A stretch of DNA of 64,000 bases, taken from the NCBI RefSeq assembly GCF_030297595.1, contig NZ_AP028138.1, positions 992,001 to 1,056,000 of the forward strand, given 5' to 3'. How positions within the stretch are numbered: position 1 is the stretch's first letter; each line of letters begins with the position of its first letter. Position numbers and translations under genes: made by a program. Source of the DNA: Polynucleobacter sp. HIN7 (GTDB taxonomy: Bacteria > Pseudomonadota > Gammaproteobacteria > Burkholderiales > Burkholderiaceae). The notes under the pieces are model-generated. The model was not told the origin of the DNA. It worked only from the letters and a program-made list of their open reading frames with translations, and searched no databases. This document shows positions 9,292 through 19,274 of this stretch, one piece after another.

Positions 9292-10110
9292 TTATTGGTG
9301 AATAAAAACCTCAAAACCAAGATCAGAAGTGCCAGATTTGAGCTTTTCAAGGGCCATTGGCACGATATCTGCATCACCCTTCACGCCCAACTCAATGTGG
9401 CGTCTAGCAAACACGCCACCCCGAATCGGATCACCCACCGAAGGCAAGCTAAACACTTTAATCCCTTGAAATTCAGACTCAATGGATTCCATGAGTGGGG
9501 TTAAGGTCGATTCGATACCACTAGGAACAATGAAACTTTGCTCTAACCAGTTCGTTTGATGAAAATGATCACGGTAATGTTCATCCAAACACCAGGCCAT
9601 CATCGGCGCAGCCATTACTGGAAATCCTGGAAAGAAATGGTGCTCACGGATCCGAAATCCCGGAATCTGATTGTATGGATTGGGAATGATCTCGCTACCG
9701 ATTGGGAACTCACCCATCTTAAAACGATGTTGGTTCTCAGGACGATTGAGATCGGCTTTAATAGGGTCGCCCTCGGCACTGGCAACGATGCGCGCCGTAA
9801 TGAGCTCTTTGGCCTGCGGATGCAAAGCAAGTTCAACCCCTAAAGCGCGAGCGGCGGCTAGACGCGTATGGTCATCCGGTGTTGCGCCAATACCACCCGT
9901 ACTAAACACCACATCACCACTTGCAAAGGTTTCTTTAAGGGTTTGGGTAATGTGATTGGGGTCGTCCGCCACATAACGAGCCCATGACAAATGCATGCCC
10001 CGCTCACTGAGTAACTCAATCATCTTGCTCAGATGCTTATCACTGCGACGGCCTGACAGAATCTCATCTCCAATGACGATTAAGCCAAAACGACGCTCAT
10101 TAGCCATCAA
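9292..10110 (-). CDS. Molybdopterin-binding / CinA N-terminal-like protein
   Basis: A 272-residue protein with the MoCF-biosynthesis (MogA/MoeA-like) fold at the N-terminus: GLIVIGDEILSGRR and VVFSTGGIGATPDDHTRLA are the family's nucleotide/pterin-binding signatures. Full CinA proteins are about 400 residues and carry a C-terminal nicotinamide-nucleotide amidase domain; that domain is absent here, so this is the stand-alone CinA-N/YfaY-like form. Known relatives include ADP-ribose or FAD pyrophosphatases, but the substrate here is not known. The start overlaps the upstream EI24 gene by 11 nt. Confidence 0.85.
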   Translation of the reverse strand: MMANERRFGLIVIGDEILSGRRSDKHLSKMIELLSERGMHLSWARYVADDPNHITQTLKETFASGDVVFSTGGIGATPDDHTRLAAARALGVELALHPQAKELITARIVASAEGDPIKADLNRPENQHRFKMGEFPIGSEIIPNPYNQIPGFRIREHHFFPGFPVMAAPMMAWCLDEHYRDHFHQTNWLEQSFIVPSGIESTLTPLMESIESEFQGIKVFSLPSVGDPIRGGVFARRHIELGVKGDADIVPMALEKLKSGTSDLGFEVFIHQ

Positions 10111-10969
10111 TTACTCCTGGATTCGATGGATTAGCGATCAAGGTTGCCGAGGTGTCAATCGTGTTCAATTGCTCCTTCTGACGTAATTGCTTGAGGGCAT
10201 GCAATAAGAAATGGCTAAACCAAAGAGCGGAGAAGATAAAGATGAGTGAGTAGATCCACAGTGCCACAAAGGATACAAATGGAAAGAGGATTAAAGCCAA
10301 TACCGAGGTGGCCCAAAAGAATGTAGGAACCGCACCAATCATCCCTGCGACCACGCCCATTCCCAAAAGAGTCCAGCGATGCTTCTCCAGTAATTGATTG
10401 CGCTCTTCTGCTGTTGCGTGATCTAGTAAAACATCATAGGCCATCAAACGCATCGTTAACCAGCCCCACAAGAGCGGTGGCAGAATCGCAAATAATGGGG
10501 GGATCCACCATACCGGTAGGGTCAGCATCACCAGAGCCAAGCAAATCAGTGCGGACCACAGGGTATAAAAGAAGCTGCCAACCAAGCTGCCACCCTTGAT
10601 TCGCATGATTCCTTCGTAGGATTTTTGTTTCACGACCGAATCCACTACAGCAGGAACGGTCGAGAATGTAATAAAGACCAAGAGGCTAATGGCAATGATT
10701 GGTATTAATAAGATCACTAAGAACAAGGGTGCAATCCAAGCACGCGCCTCATCAAAGCCAACGTACTCAAGTCCCGATTGAATCCAGCTTGTGAAGATCG
10801 ATGCAGTTAGGAAGGTACGAAGCATCTCTAGCGCAGGCGACCAGATCAACCAAATCACGACCCCCCAGAAGATCGACACAATTAGAAATGGCCGAAAGCT
10901 CAACCACAGCATTTTTGGGTGCATGGTCCCAACCAATGCGAGGCCCAGTGAACGAATTAACTCAGACAA
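10100..10969 (-). CDS. EI24 domain integral membrane protein
   Basis: A 289-residue inner-membrane protein with several hydrophobic segments, for example around LIVSIFWGVVIWLIW, LFLVILLIPIIAISLLVFI, LICLALVMLTLPVWWIPPLF and FPFVSFVALWIYSLIFIFSA. The pattern and the KSYEGIMRIKGGSLVGSFFYTLW region fit the EI24/CysZ-like family, whose CysZ branch transports sulfate. Here no sulfate-assimilation genes are nearby, so a CysZ role is not supported. It overlaps the CinA-like gene by 11 nt and follows the desaturase-like gene by 18 nt. Confidence 0.75.
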   Translation of the reverse strand: MSELIRSLGLALVGTMHPKMLWLSFRPFLIVSIFWGVVIWLIWSPALEMLRTFLTASIFTSWIQSGLEYVGFDEARAWIAPLFLVILLIPIIAISLLVFITFSTVPAVVDSVVKQKSYEGIMRIKGGSLVGSFFYTLWSALICLALVMLTLPVWWIPPLFAILPPLLWGWLTMRLMAYDVLLDHATAEERNQLLEKHRWTLLGMGVVAGMIGAVPTFFWATSVLALILFPFVSFVALWIYSLIFIFSALWFSHFLLHALKQLRQKEQLNTIDTSATLIANPSNPGVIDG

Positions 10970-10987
10970 TCGTGCTCCTTCATCTAC

Positions 10988-11986
10988 TTAGCTGATCGAT
11001 TTGGATTTGGTCTCTGTTGACCGGGGTAGATTCAACAGGTATCGCAAGGAGTGTGTGAAGCCCTGCCATTGCTGTACCAAAAGATTATTCGATACTTCAA
11101 GATTACGAACACCCGTTGGAAAAACGCGCTTCTCAAACACCGCAGTACCAAACAACATATCCCACCACGGAAATAACACCCCAAAATTACAACCTCCCAA
11201 TACGCCAGGCTTACCCGGCGCATCATGGCCATAACCGACCGCGTGGTGATAACGATGAAACATGGGTGATACCAATAGATACTTTGCGGGGCCAAGATCA
11301 ATCTTCAGATTGGCATGTTGCCAGCTTTGCACCAACTGTCCGACCACTACCAAAAAGATAAATTGCCCAGGCGGTACACCAAAGATCAGGGCAAAGAAAG
11401 CAAAGACCATGGCACGCATCACATCATCGATGATGTGATTGCGATCATCGGACCATGCGGTCATGCGTGTTTGGCTATGGTGCAAGGCATGCAACTGCCA
11501 CCACCAATGAAAGCGATGCGAGGCGCGGTGATACCAATAATCAATGAAATCGAGAATGATCAGATAGATCAGAAAACTGACGATGGGGATGGTGGTTACA
11601 CCGGGGATCCAGCCCTCGACATTAAAACGCTCAAAGCGCCAATCGTGTAAGACACCCGAGAGGTAGAAAAACAGGCTTGAGAACAAGATAAAGAATGCCC
11701 CATGGAATAAACCAAGGCGGTGAATCAGGGTGTAGAGAATATCCGTCCGCACATACGGTCTTGTATTGTTCTGAGATTCAGCAGGGTTGATACGCTCCCA
11801 GGTCCGAAACACAATGGCAATGATCAGAATCTGAATCACGCCCAACATAAACCATTCGGTACCGTCAAACAGATCTTCCGCCCATGCCATCGCACCGGCT
11901 CGGAACAAAATAGGTTCGACCATCTGCGTATACAACCAGGTATGCAAATCTGCGTAAGCGTCTTGAATCGATTGAATCAGGCTCAT
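10988..11986 (-). CDS. Sterol desaturase / fatty acid hydroxylase family protein
   Basis: A 332-residue membrane-bound di-iron oxygenase. Hydrophobic helices include FMLGVIQILIIAIVF and FILFSSLFFYLSGVL. The three histidine clusters of the FA_hydroxylase superfamily are visible: HRASH (H-x3-H), HALHH (H-x2-HH) and HRYHH. Together these would bind the diiron centre on the cytoplasmic side. Substrate is unknown; bacterial relatives act on sterols, carotenoids, ornithine lipids or fatty acids. The TFDxG-type deacetylase gene lies immediately upstream in the transcription direction, 13 nt away. Confidence 0.85.
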   Translation of the reverse strand: MSLIQSIQDAYADLHTWLYTQMVEPILFRAGAMAWAEDLFDGTEWFMLGVIQILIIAIVFRTWERINPAESQNNTRPYVRTDILYTLIHRLGLFHGAFFILFSSLFFYLSGVLHDWRFERFNVEGWIPGVTTIPIVSFLIYLIILDFIDYWYHRASHRFHWWWQLHALHHSQTRMTAWSDDRNHIIDDVMRAMVFAFFALIFGVPPGQFIFLVVVGQLVQSWQHANLKIDLGPAKYLLVSPMFHRYHHAVGYGHDAPGKPGVLGGCNFGVLFPWWDMLFGTAVFEKRVFPTGVRNLEVSNNLLVQQWQGFTHSLRYLLNLPRSTETKSKSIS

Positions 11987-11999
11987 GCCCCTATTATCG

Positions 12000-12749
12000 T
12001 CAATTCGGGATTAAGGCGAAGCAGAAGCCGCGTTTCTTCCAGTTCTCAATGAGCGGCTCCAGAACCGCAGGCGCCCATGGATCCTCGCGGGACCAAATCC
12101 CCAAATGGGCAATAGCAATATCACCATTCTTGAGACCCCGACTGGCCTGCTCCAGTAACTTTGCATTCGGAAAACGCTTAGAGTCCAACTCATCACCCAG
12201 AAAGCCGCTGGGGGACCAACCAATGTGGCGATAGCCACACCGCTCACCCATGGCAATTAGTCGAGGTGAGGTCTTACCGCCCGGCGCACGCCAGATCAGA
12301 TCAATCGGCTTACCTGTGAGCTCCTGAAAACGGGTGCTCACTCTGGAAATTTCTTGGCAAAGTTGCGCTTGATCAAAACGAATCGCTTTGCCAGCATTTT
12401 TGCCAAACTGGGGTCTTAACATCACATCACTCTCACCAACATCTTGGACCCAATAGCTGTGATCGTAGGTGTGACTACCAAAGCGATGGCCCTCTTGAAG
12501 TCTGGCTTGCCAATACCCCTTCCATGAATCATCCAACGAATAGCCGCCCTGTTTGGTTTTCTCATTGGCTAAGAAGAAAGTGGCTTTAATGTTCTGTTGC
12601 TTGAGTACTTGCGCGATGTACTCAGCAACCGCCATATTGCCAGTATCAAACGTGAGGTAAGCCGTATTTTTACAAGCACTGGATTGTGCAGACACGACTT
12701 GGCTCAAGAGAATGCATGCGATGATGAGTGGATACCGAATCATGCGCAT
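12000..12749 (-). CDS. Polysaccharide deacetylase family protein, secreted
   Basis: NodB-homology protein. I place the start at ATG 12749 rather than 12794, because it yields a clear signal peptide (MRMIRYPLIIACILL... ending VSAQ) and avoids overlap with the upstream gene; about 249 residues result. Motifs: AYLTFDTGN (family normally TFDDG), the zinc His pair GSHTYDH, and RAPGGK (R-x-P-x-G). The first Asp is kept but the second, normally a metal ligand, is Thr, so metal binding may be altered. It is likely periplasmic, acting on a glycan, but the substrate cannot be named. Confidence 0.8.
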   Translation of the reverse strand: MRMIRYPLIIACILLSQVVSAQSSACKNTAYLTFDTGNMAVAEYIAQVLKQQNIKATFFLANEKTKQGGYSLDDSWKGYWQARLQEGHRFGSHTYDHSYWVQDVGESDVMLRPQFGKNAGKAIRFDQAQLCQEISRVSTRFQELTGKPIDLIWRAPGGKTSPRLIAMGERCGYRHIGWSPSGFLGDELDSKRFPNAKLLEQASRGLKNGDIAIAHLGIWSREDPWAPAVLEPLIENWKKRGFCFALIPN

Positions 12750-12759
12750 GCGAGACACC

Positions 12760-13746
12760 CTACTCCCACTTAGCGCGGGGATAGAAAAAGACACCGTGTG
12801 GAGAGCGCCCCACCGGAATCACATCAATCAGTTTCATCGAGGGTACATCGATCACGCCCACTCGTTTTGAGAAGCGCAGGGTGACCCACAAGGTTTTACC
12901 ATCAGGCGTTAACTCCATATCGTCCGGTCCTGCGGGAAGTCCCGTGATATCACCGACCTTCTCAAGAGTTTGCATATTCAAAAGGCTAATCGAGTTCGCT
13001 ACACGATTGGTGACAAACACATGCTTCTTGTCACCCATTGGCCGAAAGTTATGCGCTCCGTTGCCTGTCTTGATACGTTTAATCTCTTTTTGGTTGCGCC
13101 AATCAATCACCTGCACATAATCTGCCCCAGTAATGCCGACTAATAAGTACTGATCATTGGGCGTCATCCACAAGCCGGCAGGAACCGGTCCGGTGCGCAT
13201 CCGCCAGACGATCACCTGCTTATCCAAATCAATCGCCACTACCTCAGCCGAATCTTGCAAGGTCACAAATGCCAGTTTGCTATCGGCAGTAAACGCGATG
13301 TGACTAGGGGTCTTGGCTGCAGGAATTGATTTAGCCAACTTAAAGTCGGCACCATTGGCAGCGTAGACATCAACACGGTCTAAACGATTGGCAGCCGCCA
13401 CAAACCATTTATTGTTAGGCGAATAGCCAATCTGATAAGGATCGATAATTTTGGGGATCCGTCCAGTAATCTCACCGGTTAATGGATTCAGCAAGGCAAT
13501 GTCATCGCCCACCGCATTGGCGACCAAGAGAGTTTTCTCATCCGGGGTCATCATCAAATGATGCGGCTCTTTGCCAACATAAAAGGTTTTGGTCACCTTG
13601 CGGGTTTGCATATCGATGAGGCTCACGGTTGCCTCGCCGGAGTTCAGCACAATCGCGAGTTTAGGTTCAGTGGGGGCAGCATGTGCGACTGAGATCCATA
13701 GCAGCGAGGCTACTGCAATGATTGAGATTCGTTGAATAATTTGCAT
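12760..13746 (-). CDS. Secreted YVTN-type beta-propeller repeat protein
   Basis: Start chosen at ATG 13746; the frame stays open upstream to 13917, but that part only shadows hrpA and a signal peptide begins at 13746 (MQIIQRISIIAVASLLWISVAHA). The mature protein of about 305 residues consists of repeated blades such as PHHLMMTPDEKTLLVANA, PSHIAFTADSKLAFVTLQD, GPDDMELTPDGKTLWVTL and RSPHGVFFY, the YVTN beta-propeller pattern. Such periplasmic proteins bind ligands or partners, and function cannot be read from the sequence. The gene lies 10 nt upstream of the deacetylase-like gene and is probably cotranscribed with it. Confidence 0.82.
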   Translation of the reverse strand: MQIIQRISIIAVASLLWISVAHAAPTEPKLAIVLNSGEATVSLIDMQTRKVTKTFYVGKEPHHLMMTPDEKTLLVANAVGDDIALLNPLTGEITGRIPKIIDPYQIGYSPNNKWFVAAANRLDRVDVYAANGADFKLAKSIPAAKTPSHIAFTADSKLAFVTLQDSAEVVAIDLDKQVIVWRMRTGPVPAGLWMTPNDQYLLVGITGADYVQVIDWRNQKEIKRIKTGNGAHNFRPMGDKKHVFVTNRVANSISLLNMQTLEKVGDITGLPAGPDDMELTPDGKTLWVTLRFSKRVGVIDVPSMKLIDVIPVGRSPHGVFFYPRAKWE

Positions 13747-13811
13747 AGAGTGATTGTAAGGCCCTACTTGCCGCACCCAAAGTGGCCAAAGGCCTAAGAA
13801 CTCTAGGCTTA

Positions 13812-16800
13812 TTAGCGCAGACTGGCTAAGACCTTTTCGAGACGCTTGACCGACATTGGCATGGGGGTCTTGAGTTCTTGGGCAAATAAGGCAACCCGTA
13901 ACTCCTCGAGCTGCCACCGGAACTCACGCAAGCGCGCATCGTGCTCATCATTCATGCCAACGGTACTTTTACTCTCCTGCATCATCCTCTGCCAAGGCCT
14001 GGCAACGGACTCCCAATCGCGCTGGTTTTGAGCGTCGCGGCTAGCATTACTACGCAGTTTTTCAATCCTTAGCCCAATGGCCTTCAGGTAGCGTGGTATG
14101 TGCACCAAATGCTCATAAGGTATTTGCTTCACAAACTGCGCATGAATCAATCCCTGTAATTGCGAGCGCATGTCTTCATAGGCACTACTTGATAGGGCTT
14201 TGGCAGCAATTAATTTCTTATGCAACTCGGCATACTCTTGCAGGCTGGTTAACACGTGTTTCGCGATCTCACCAGCAATGAGCATGAGGCGGGGTTTGCC
14301 TTGTTTTAGTGATTCTTCAAACTCTGCTTTATTGGTGGGATATTGGTTTTGTAACATGGCACGCTCAATCGCCATCATGCCAATGTGCTCGATGAGCTCC
14401 TCGGCTGATCCTAATTGAATAAAGAGTAAACCGATGTCACGTGCATGTGGCAATTGTTTATGCAAAGCCTTCGTGTACTCTTTTAAGACCAAGCTATATA
14501 GTCGGCACAAACCCTGGCGGTGGATTCGTTTCGCCTCCGCTGGATCATCAAATACCTCCAGCTCTACTGCTGTCTTACGATCCACTAACGCTGGATAACC
14601 CTGAATAGTTTGGTTTCCACGTGTCATGGTGACGGTCTGCGCTAGCTCACCAAAATCCCAAGCCTGATAACTACCCTTCTGAATGGGTAATGCCTGTGCT
14701 TGATCCGTTTGTACCGTTCTTATATTGGCATCAGCAAGGCTCTGGAAGGCGTCACGCGCTATCGCACCATACTCGCTACGTAAGCGATTTAAGTTACGCT
14801 CTAACTCTAGCTGTCGACCATGCTCATCGATTAAACGGAAGTTCATGAAGCAATGGACCGGTAGGGTCTCAGGTCGAAAGTCGGTGCGCTTGACCTCAAT
14901 TGGATTCTGGTCACGGATATAGCGCATCAGCCGATCAATCAAATCCCCCTTCCCAAAACTGTTGCTGTCTAAGTGTTCTTGAACAAATTGTTTAGCACTC
15001 TCTGGCAATGGGATGCAATGACGACGAATCTTTTGTGGCAAGGACTTCAGAAGTAGCTGGACTTTCTCAACACAGAGGCCTGGCACGAGCCACTCCACTT
15101 GAATCGCATCGACCTGATTCAGAACGGTGATGGGTACGATCAAGGTAATGCCATCTTTGGGACTACCCGGTTCAAAGTGATAGCTAGTTTGCAAGCTCAC
15201 ACCATTCATGACGATTGTTTTGGGGTAGCGGTCAGCGCTAATACCTGCAGCTTCATGGCGCATCAGGTCTGATTTCTGGAGACGCAGACTCTGGTCTTTT
15301 TGTTCCAGTTTGGCACGATCCTCCTCAAGCCAGGCTTGGAGACCGCTACGACTATAGACCGTTTCTGGAATTCGTTCGCGATAGAAAGCGCATAGCAACT
15401 CATCGTCCACTAATACATCAGGGCGGCGTGACCGATGCTCGAGCGCCTCCACTTCCCGAATCATTTGACGGTTGTGCCAAAAGAAGGCAAATAATTTACC
15501 GTAACGACGTTTTGCTTCCGCTTGGGTCTCACGCTCCAAAGCTGGGGTGTCGACCTTACCAAACATCTCCCCTTCGACTAAGGCTTTCTGAATAAACAAG
15601 GCATGCGCCTCCCTTGCATCGTGCGGCGCATAAGCCACTCGTCGACCATGGTAGACGGGTAAGCCATACAGTGTGGCTCGCTCAAAGGCTAAGACCTCGC
15701 CGCGTTCCTTATCCCAAAAGGGGTCGCTCAATGATTTCACCAAACGATGTTTGGCAACGCGCTCAATCCATTGAGGCTCGATCTTGGCTAAGGTTCTCGC
15801 GTATAAGCGAGTGGTCTCTTGAATCTCACCCGCCACAAACCATGCGCCCACTTTTTTACCCAGGCTCGATCCCGGCCAAATGAATAAACGAATACCCCGA
15901 GCCCCGAGATAGTCACCGGCTTTATTGCCCCGTTGATCGCTTGCATCTTCGTCGCGCTTGCCAATATAGCCAAGAAGCCCAGTAAGAAGTGCTGTATGGA
16001 TTTGCTCATAGGTTGCTGGGGTTTGATTCTCTTTCCAACCCTTCTCCGCCAGCAAGACATGTAATTGCCCATGCACATCGCGCCATTCTCGAAGACGCCT
16101 AGGCGAAAGAAAGAGGCTGCGGCATTGATTCTCCAGCTGGCGATTACTTTGCTTGTGTTTCAGAGCCTCTTGATACCAGTTCCACAGTTTCACAAACGAT
16201 AGGAACTCAGAACGCTCATCAGCAAATTGCAAGTGGGCTTGATCGGCGGCACTGGCAAACTCCATCGGTCGCTCACGCGGATCCTGACAGGCCATGGCTG
16301 CAGCAATGATGGTGAGTTCTTTGAGTGCCTGCTGCTCACGCGCAGCGAGCAAGATCCGCCCGATACGAGGATCTAAAGGCAGCTCAGCGAGAGCCTTGCC
16401 AATCGCGCTGAGTCGAACACGGTGTTGACCCTGCACATCTGGCTCGGCTACGTTCTCAATCGCACCCAGCTCCTCCAAGAGCTGCATGCCATCCACAATC
16501 GCCCGGCCCAAGGGTTTATCAATGAATGGAAATTGCGCAATATTGGGTAGGCGCAATGCGGCCATTCGCAAGATCACGGCGGCGAGTGAGCTGCGCAAGA
16601 TCTCTGGGTCGGTATACGCGGCGCGCGCTTGGTAATCCACTTCACTATAGAGGCGAATGCAGATACCGTCGGCTACCCGGCCACAACGACCCGCGCGTTG
16701 GTTCGCTGCAGCCTGAGAGATCGGCTCCACTTGAAGCTGTTCAACCTTATTCCGATAGGAGTAACGCTTGACGCGCGCTAATCCTGAGTCAATCACATAC

Positions 16801-17762
16801 CGAATGTTCGGCACGGTCAAGGAGGTCTCGGCCACATTGGTTGCCAACACAATCCGGCGGCCATTGCCGGTTTGGAATACGCGCTCTTGTTCACTCACTG
16901 CTTGCCGTGCGAATAGGCTGAGGATCTCTGGATGGAAACGTTGTTGTAGAAATGGGTCTTTGCGTAAGGCTTCAGCACACTCCCGAATCTCCCGCTCACC
17001 CGGCAAAAATACCAGGACATCGCCAGCCCCTGCGGCACCCTCACGCCACACATCGCCAATTGCTTTGCAAACCGCTTCGGGGATCTCAAGAGCCTCCTTT
17101 TGACCATCAACTTGCAATGGTGCATAACGTTGCTCCACTGGAAAGAGTCGACCACTCACCTCAATCACCGGAGCAGCTTGACCATGGATTGCAAAGTGGT
17201 TGGCAAACCGTTGGGCATCGATCGTCGCTGAGGTGATGATGAGCTTGAGATCGGGTCGCTTGGCGATCAGTTGCTTAAGATACCCAAGTAAGAAATCAAT
17301 ATTGAGACTGCGCTCATGGGCCTCATCAATGATGATGGTGTCGTACTTTTTAAGGAGAGGATCAGCCTGGGTCTCCGCCAACAAAATCCCGTCGGTCATT
17401 AATTTGATCGATGCTTGGCTACTGGTGTGATCGGCAAAGCGCACCTGAAAGCCCACGTCCTCACCCAAAGGTGTACCCAGCTCTTGGGCAATTCGTTTGG
17501 CGGTACTTGTGGCGGCAATACGACGCGGCTGCGTATGACCGATTAGTCCACCCTGATGGATTTTGCCTCGACCCAAGGCCAGGCATATTTTGGGGAGCTG
17601 GGTGGTTTTGCCTGAACCCGTTTCTCCGCACACAATGATCACAGGGCTTGCCAGTAAGGCTTTGGCGATTACCTCGCGCTGCGAGGAGACCGGCAAACTC
17701 TCTGGGAAGGTAATGGGTTTACCCCGTAGTGAATGCCAAACGATCGCGCTTGACTCGCTCAT
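13812..17762 (-). CDS. hrpA: HrpA, ATP-dependent DEAH-box RNA helicase
   Basis: A 1316-residue DEAH/RHA helicase, full length for HrpA. Motifs: Walker A GETGSGKT (residues 46-53), DEAH in IIIDEAHERSLN, SAT in ITSATIDAQRF, and motif VI QRAGRCGR. The HA2, OB-fold and long C-terminal DUF3418 regions fill the rest. In E. coli HrpA resolves stalled ribosomes and processes fimbrial mRNA. It is divergent from argA with an 85-nt intergenic region. Confidence 0.96.
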   Translation of the reverse strand: MSESSAIVWHSLRGKPITFPESLPVSSQREVIAKALLASPVIIVCGETGSGKTTQLPKICLALGRGKIHQGGLIGHTQPRRIAATSTAKRIAQELGTPLGEDVGFQVRFADHTSSQASIKLMTDGILLAETQADPLLKKYDTIIIDEAHERSLNIDFLLGYLKQLIAKRPDLKLIITSATIDAQRFANHFAIHGQAAPVIEVSGRLFPVEQRYAPLQVDGQKEALEIPEAVCKAIGDVWREGAAGAGDVLVFLPGEREIRECAEALRKDPFLQQRFHPEILSLFARQAVSEQERVFQTGNGRRIVLATNVAETSLTVPNIRYVIDSGLARVKRYSYRNKVEQLQVEPISQAAANQRAGRCGRVADGICIRLYSEVDYQARAAYTDPEILRSSLAAVILRMAALRLPNIAQFPFIDKPLGRAIVDGMQLLEELGAIENVAEPDVQGQHRVRLSAIGKALAELPLDPRIGRILLAAREQQALKELTIIAAAMACQDPRERPMEFASAADQAHLQFADERSEFLSFVKLWNWYQEALKHKQSNRQLENQCRSLFLSPRRLREWRDVHGQLHVLLAEKGWKENQTPATYEQIHTALLTGLLGYIGKRDEDASDQRGNKAGDYLGARGIRLFIWPGSSLGKKVGAWFVAGEIQETTRLYARTLAKIEPQWIERVAKHRLVKSLSDPFWDKERGEVLAFERATLYGLPVYHGRRVAYAPHDAREAHALFIQKALVEGEMFGKVDTPALERETQAEAKRRYGKLFAFFWHNRQMIREVEALEHRSRRPDVLVDDELLCAFYRERIPETVYSRSGLQAWLEEDRAKLEQKDQSLRLQKSDLMRHEAAGISADRYPKTIVMNGVSLQTSYHFEPGSPKDGITLIVPITVLNQVDAIQVEWLVPGLCVEKVQLLLKSLPQKIRRHCIPLPESAKQFVQEHLDSNSFGKGDLIDRLMRYIRDQNPIEVKRTDFRPETLPVHCFMNFRLIDEHGRQLELERNLNRLRSEYGAIARDAFQSLADANIRTVQTDQAQALPIQKGSYQAWDFGELAQTVTMTRGNQTIQGYPALVDRKTAVELEVFDDPAEAKRIHRQGLCRLYSLVLKEYTKALHKQLPHARDIGLLFIQLGSAEELIEHIGMMAIERAMLQNQYPTNKAEFEESLKQGKPRLMLIAGEIAKHVLTSLQEYAELHKKLIAAKALSSSAYEDMRSQLQGLIHAQFVKQIPYEHLVHIPRYLKAIGLRIEKLRSNASRDAQNQRDWESVARPWQRMMQESKSTVGMNDEHDARLREFRWQLEELRVALFAQELKTPMPMSVKRLEKVLASLR

Positions 17763-17809
17763 AGTCTAGCCCGAAGCATGAGTTGTAGGGATTGGCATCC
17801 ATGATTTAT

Positions 17810-17838
17810 TTGGTATCTACGCGCTTGCACCCTATAAT
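17810..17838 (+). promoter_or_regulatory. argA promoter, near-leaderless
   Basis: TTGGTA at 17810-17815 and a perfect TATAAT at 17833-17838 are separated by the optimal 17 nt. Transcription would start near 17845, only about 3 nt before the argA ATG at 17848. No Shine-Dalgarno sequence lies in the intervening bases, so the mRNA is predicted to be leaderless or nearly so. Confidence 0.65.
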
Positions 17839-17847
17839 TTTCGCATT

Positions 17848-19197
17848 ATGTCCGCGCTTCCATCCTCCTCCCATTCTGCTCACTTTCCCTTCGTTGGCTG
17901 GCTACGCGAGGTAGCGCCCTATATCCACGCTTTTCGTGAGAAAACCTTTGTTATTGCCTTTGCCGGTGAGCTAGCCCAGGACTTCGATCAACTCGAGAAC
18001 CTAATTGAGGACATTGCCATGTTGCATGCCATGGGTATGCGCATCGTCCTGGTTCATGGTATTCGTCCCCAAATCGATGAGCAGCTCTCCTTGCGTAAGA
18101 TCAAGAGCAAGTTTGGTAAGGGCCACATGAGCAGTTATCGGATTACCGATGCTCCCGCTCTTGAGTGTGTCAAAGAGGCGGCTGGTGAACTGCGTCTGGA
18201 TATTGAAGCTGCGTTTAGTCGCGGTTTACCCAATACCCCCATGGCGGGCTCCCGCATCTCGGTGATCTCGGGCAACTTTATTACGGCAATGCCGATTGGT
18301 GTGGTTGATGGGATCGATTACCTACTCACTGGGCTTGTCCGTAAAGTCGACTCCGAATCGATTCGGATGTCCCTCAATAGCGGTAAGTTGGTATTACTCT
18401 CACCACTTGGATTCTCACCCACTGGTCAGGCATTTAACTTGTCGTTTGAAGATGTGGCTGCCGCTACTGCTGCAGCCCTCAAAGCCGATAAGCTGATGTT
18501 CTTAACTCCATTCCCAGGGTTGCAAGATGAGGAAGGTCATCTGGTTACCGAGCTATCGATTGCCCAACTACAGCACTACCTCCAGCTCTACCCTGATCTA
18601 CCCAGTAATATGCGCAACTTCTTGAACACGGCTATGCGCGCGGTGCGCTCTGGTGTGAGCCGTGCGCATTTCTTACCCTGCGATCGGGATGGCGTTTTAC
18701 TCGAAGAATTGTTCACACACGATGGAGTAGGCATGATGCTGGCCGCCTCCGATATTGAGAACCTGCGTGAGGCAACGCAAGATGATGTGGGTGGTATTTT
18801 GCAACTCACACTGCCACTCGAAGCAGAGGGCATTTTGGCTGCGCGTGGTCAGGACGTGATCGAGCGCGATATCGCCAGGTTCTCGGTCATCGAGCACGAT
18901 AAGGTCTTATTTGGTTGCGCCGCCCTCTTTCCGTTTCCGAATGGTGTGGGTGAGCTTGCTTGCCTAGTGGTCGACCCCAACTCCCAGGGTTCGGGTGATG
19001 GTGAGCGGCTATTAAAACGCATTGAAGCACGCGCCAAGCAAGAAGGCATTAACAAATTATTTGTTTTGACAACCCGTACGGAGCACTGGTTCCTCAAGCG
19101 CGGCTTTGTGCGTGCCACCGTTGACGATCTTCCAGAAGAGCGTAAGCAGATCTACAACTGGGATCGCAAATCCATGGTGCTCACCAAGAAGATTTAA
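17848..19197 (+). CDS. argA: ArgA, N-acetylglutamate synthase
   Basis: First step of arginine synthesis: acetyl-CoA plus glutamate gives N-acetylglutamate. The 449-residue protein has the classical two-domain layout: an N-terminal amino-acid-kinase-like domain ([11 protein letters not shown], then [17 protein letters not shown]) and a C-terminal GNAT acetyltransferase ([35 protein letters not shown]). The kinase-like domain is where arginine feedback acts in the family. The start lies just downstream of a strong promoter with no leader. yggX follows by 77 nt. Confidence 0.96.
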   Translation: MSALPSSSHSAHFPFVGWLREVAPYIHAFREKTFVIAFAGELAQDFDQLENLIEDIAMLHAMGMRIVLVHGIRPQIDEQLSLRKIKSKFGKGHMSSYRITDAPALECVKEAAGELRLDIEAAFSRGLPNTPMAGSRISVISGNFITAMPIGVVDGIDYLLTGLVRKVDSESIRMSLNSGKLVLLSPLGFSPTGQAFNLSFEDVAAATAAALKADKLMFLTPFPGLQDEEGHLVTELSIAQLQHYLQLYPDLPSNMRNFLNTAMRAVRSGVSRAHFLPCDRDGVLLEELFTHDGVGMMLAASDIENLREATQDDVGGILQLTLPLEAEGILAARGQDVIERDIARFSVIEHDKVLFGCAALFPFPNGVGELACLVVDPNSQGSGDGERLLKRIEARAKQEGINKLFVLTTRTEHWFLKRGFVRATVDDLPEERKQIYNWDRKSMVLTKKI

Positions 19198-19274
19198 TCC
19201 CCCGCATTTTGAGGTGCAATACCAACTCGGGTGGAGTGCCTATAATCAATGCAATTAGTTCAATCGAGGTTGAT

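Noticed and set aside
13747..13917. 57-codon N-terminal extension of the beta-propeller gene
   Set aside because: It shadows hrpA, and a clear signal peptide begins at 13746.
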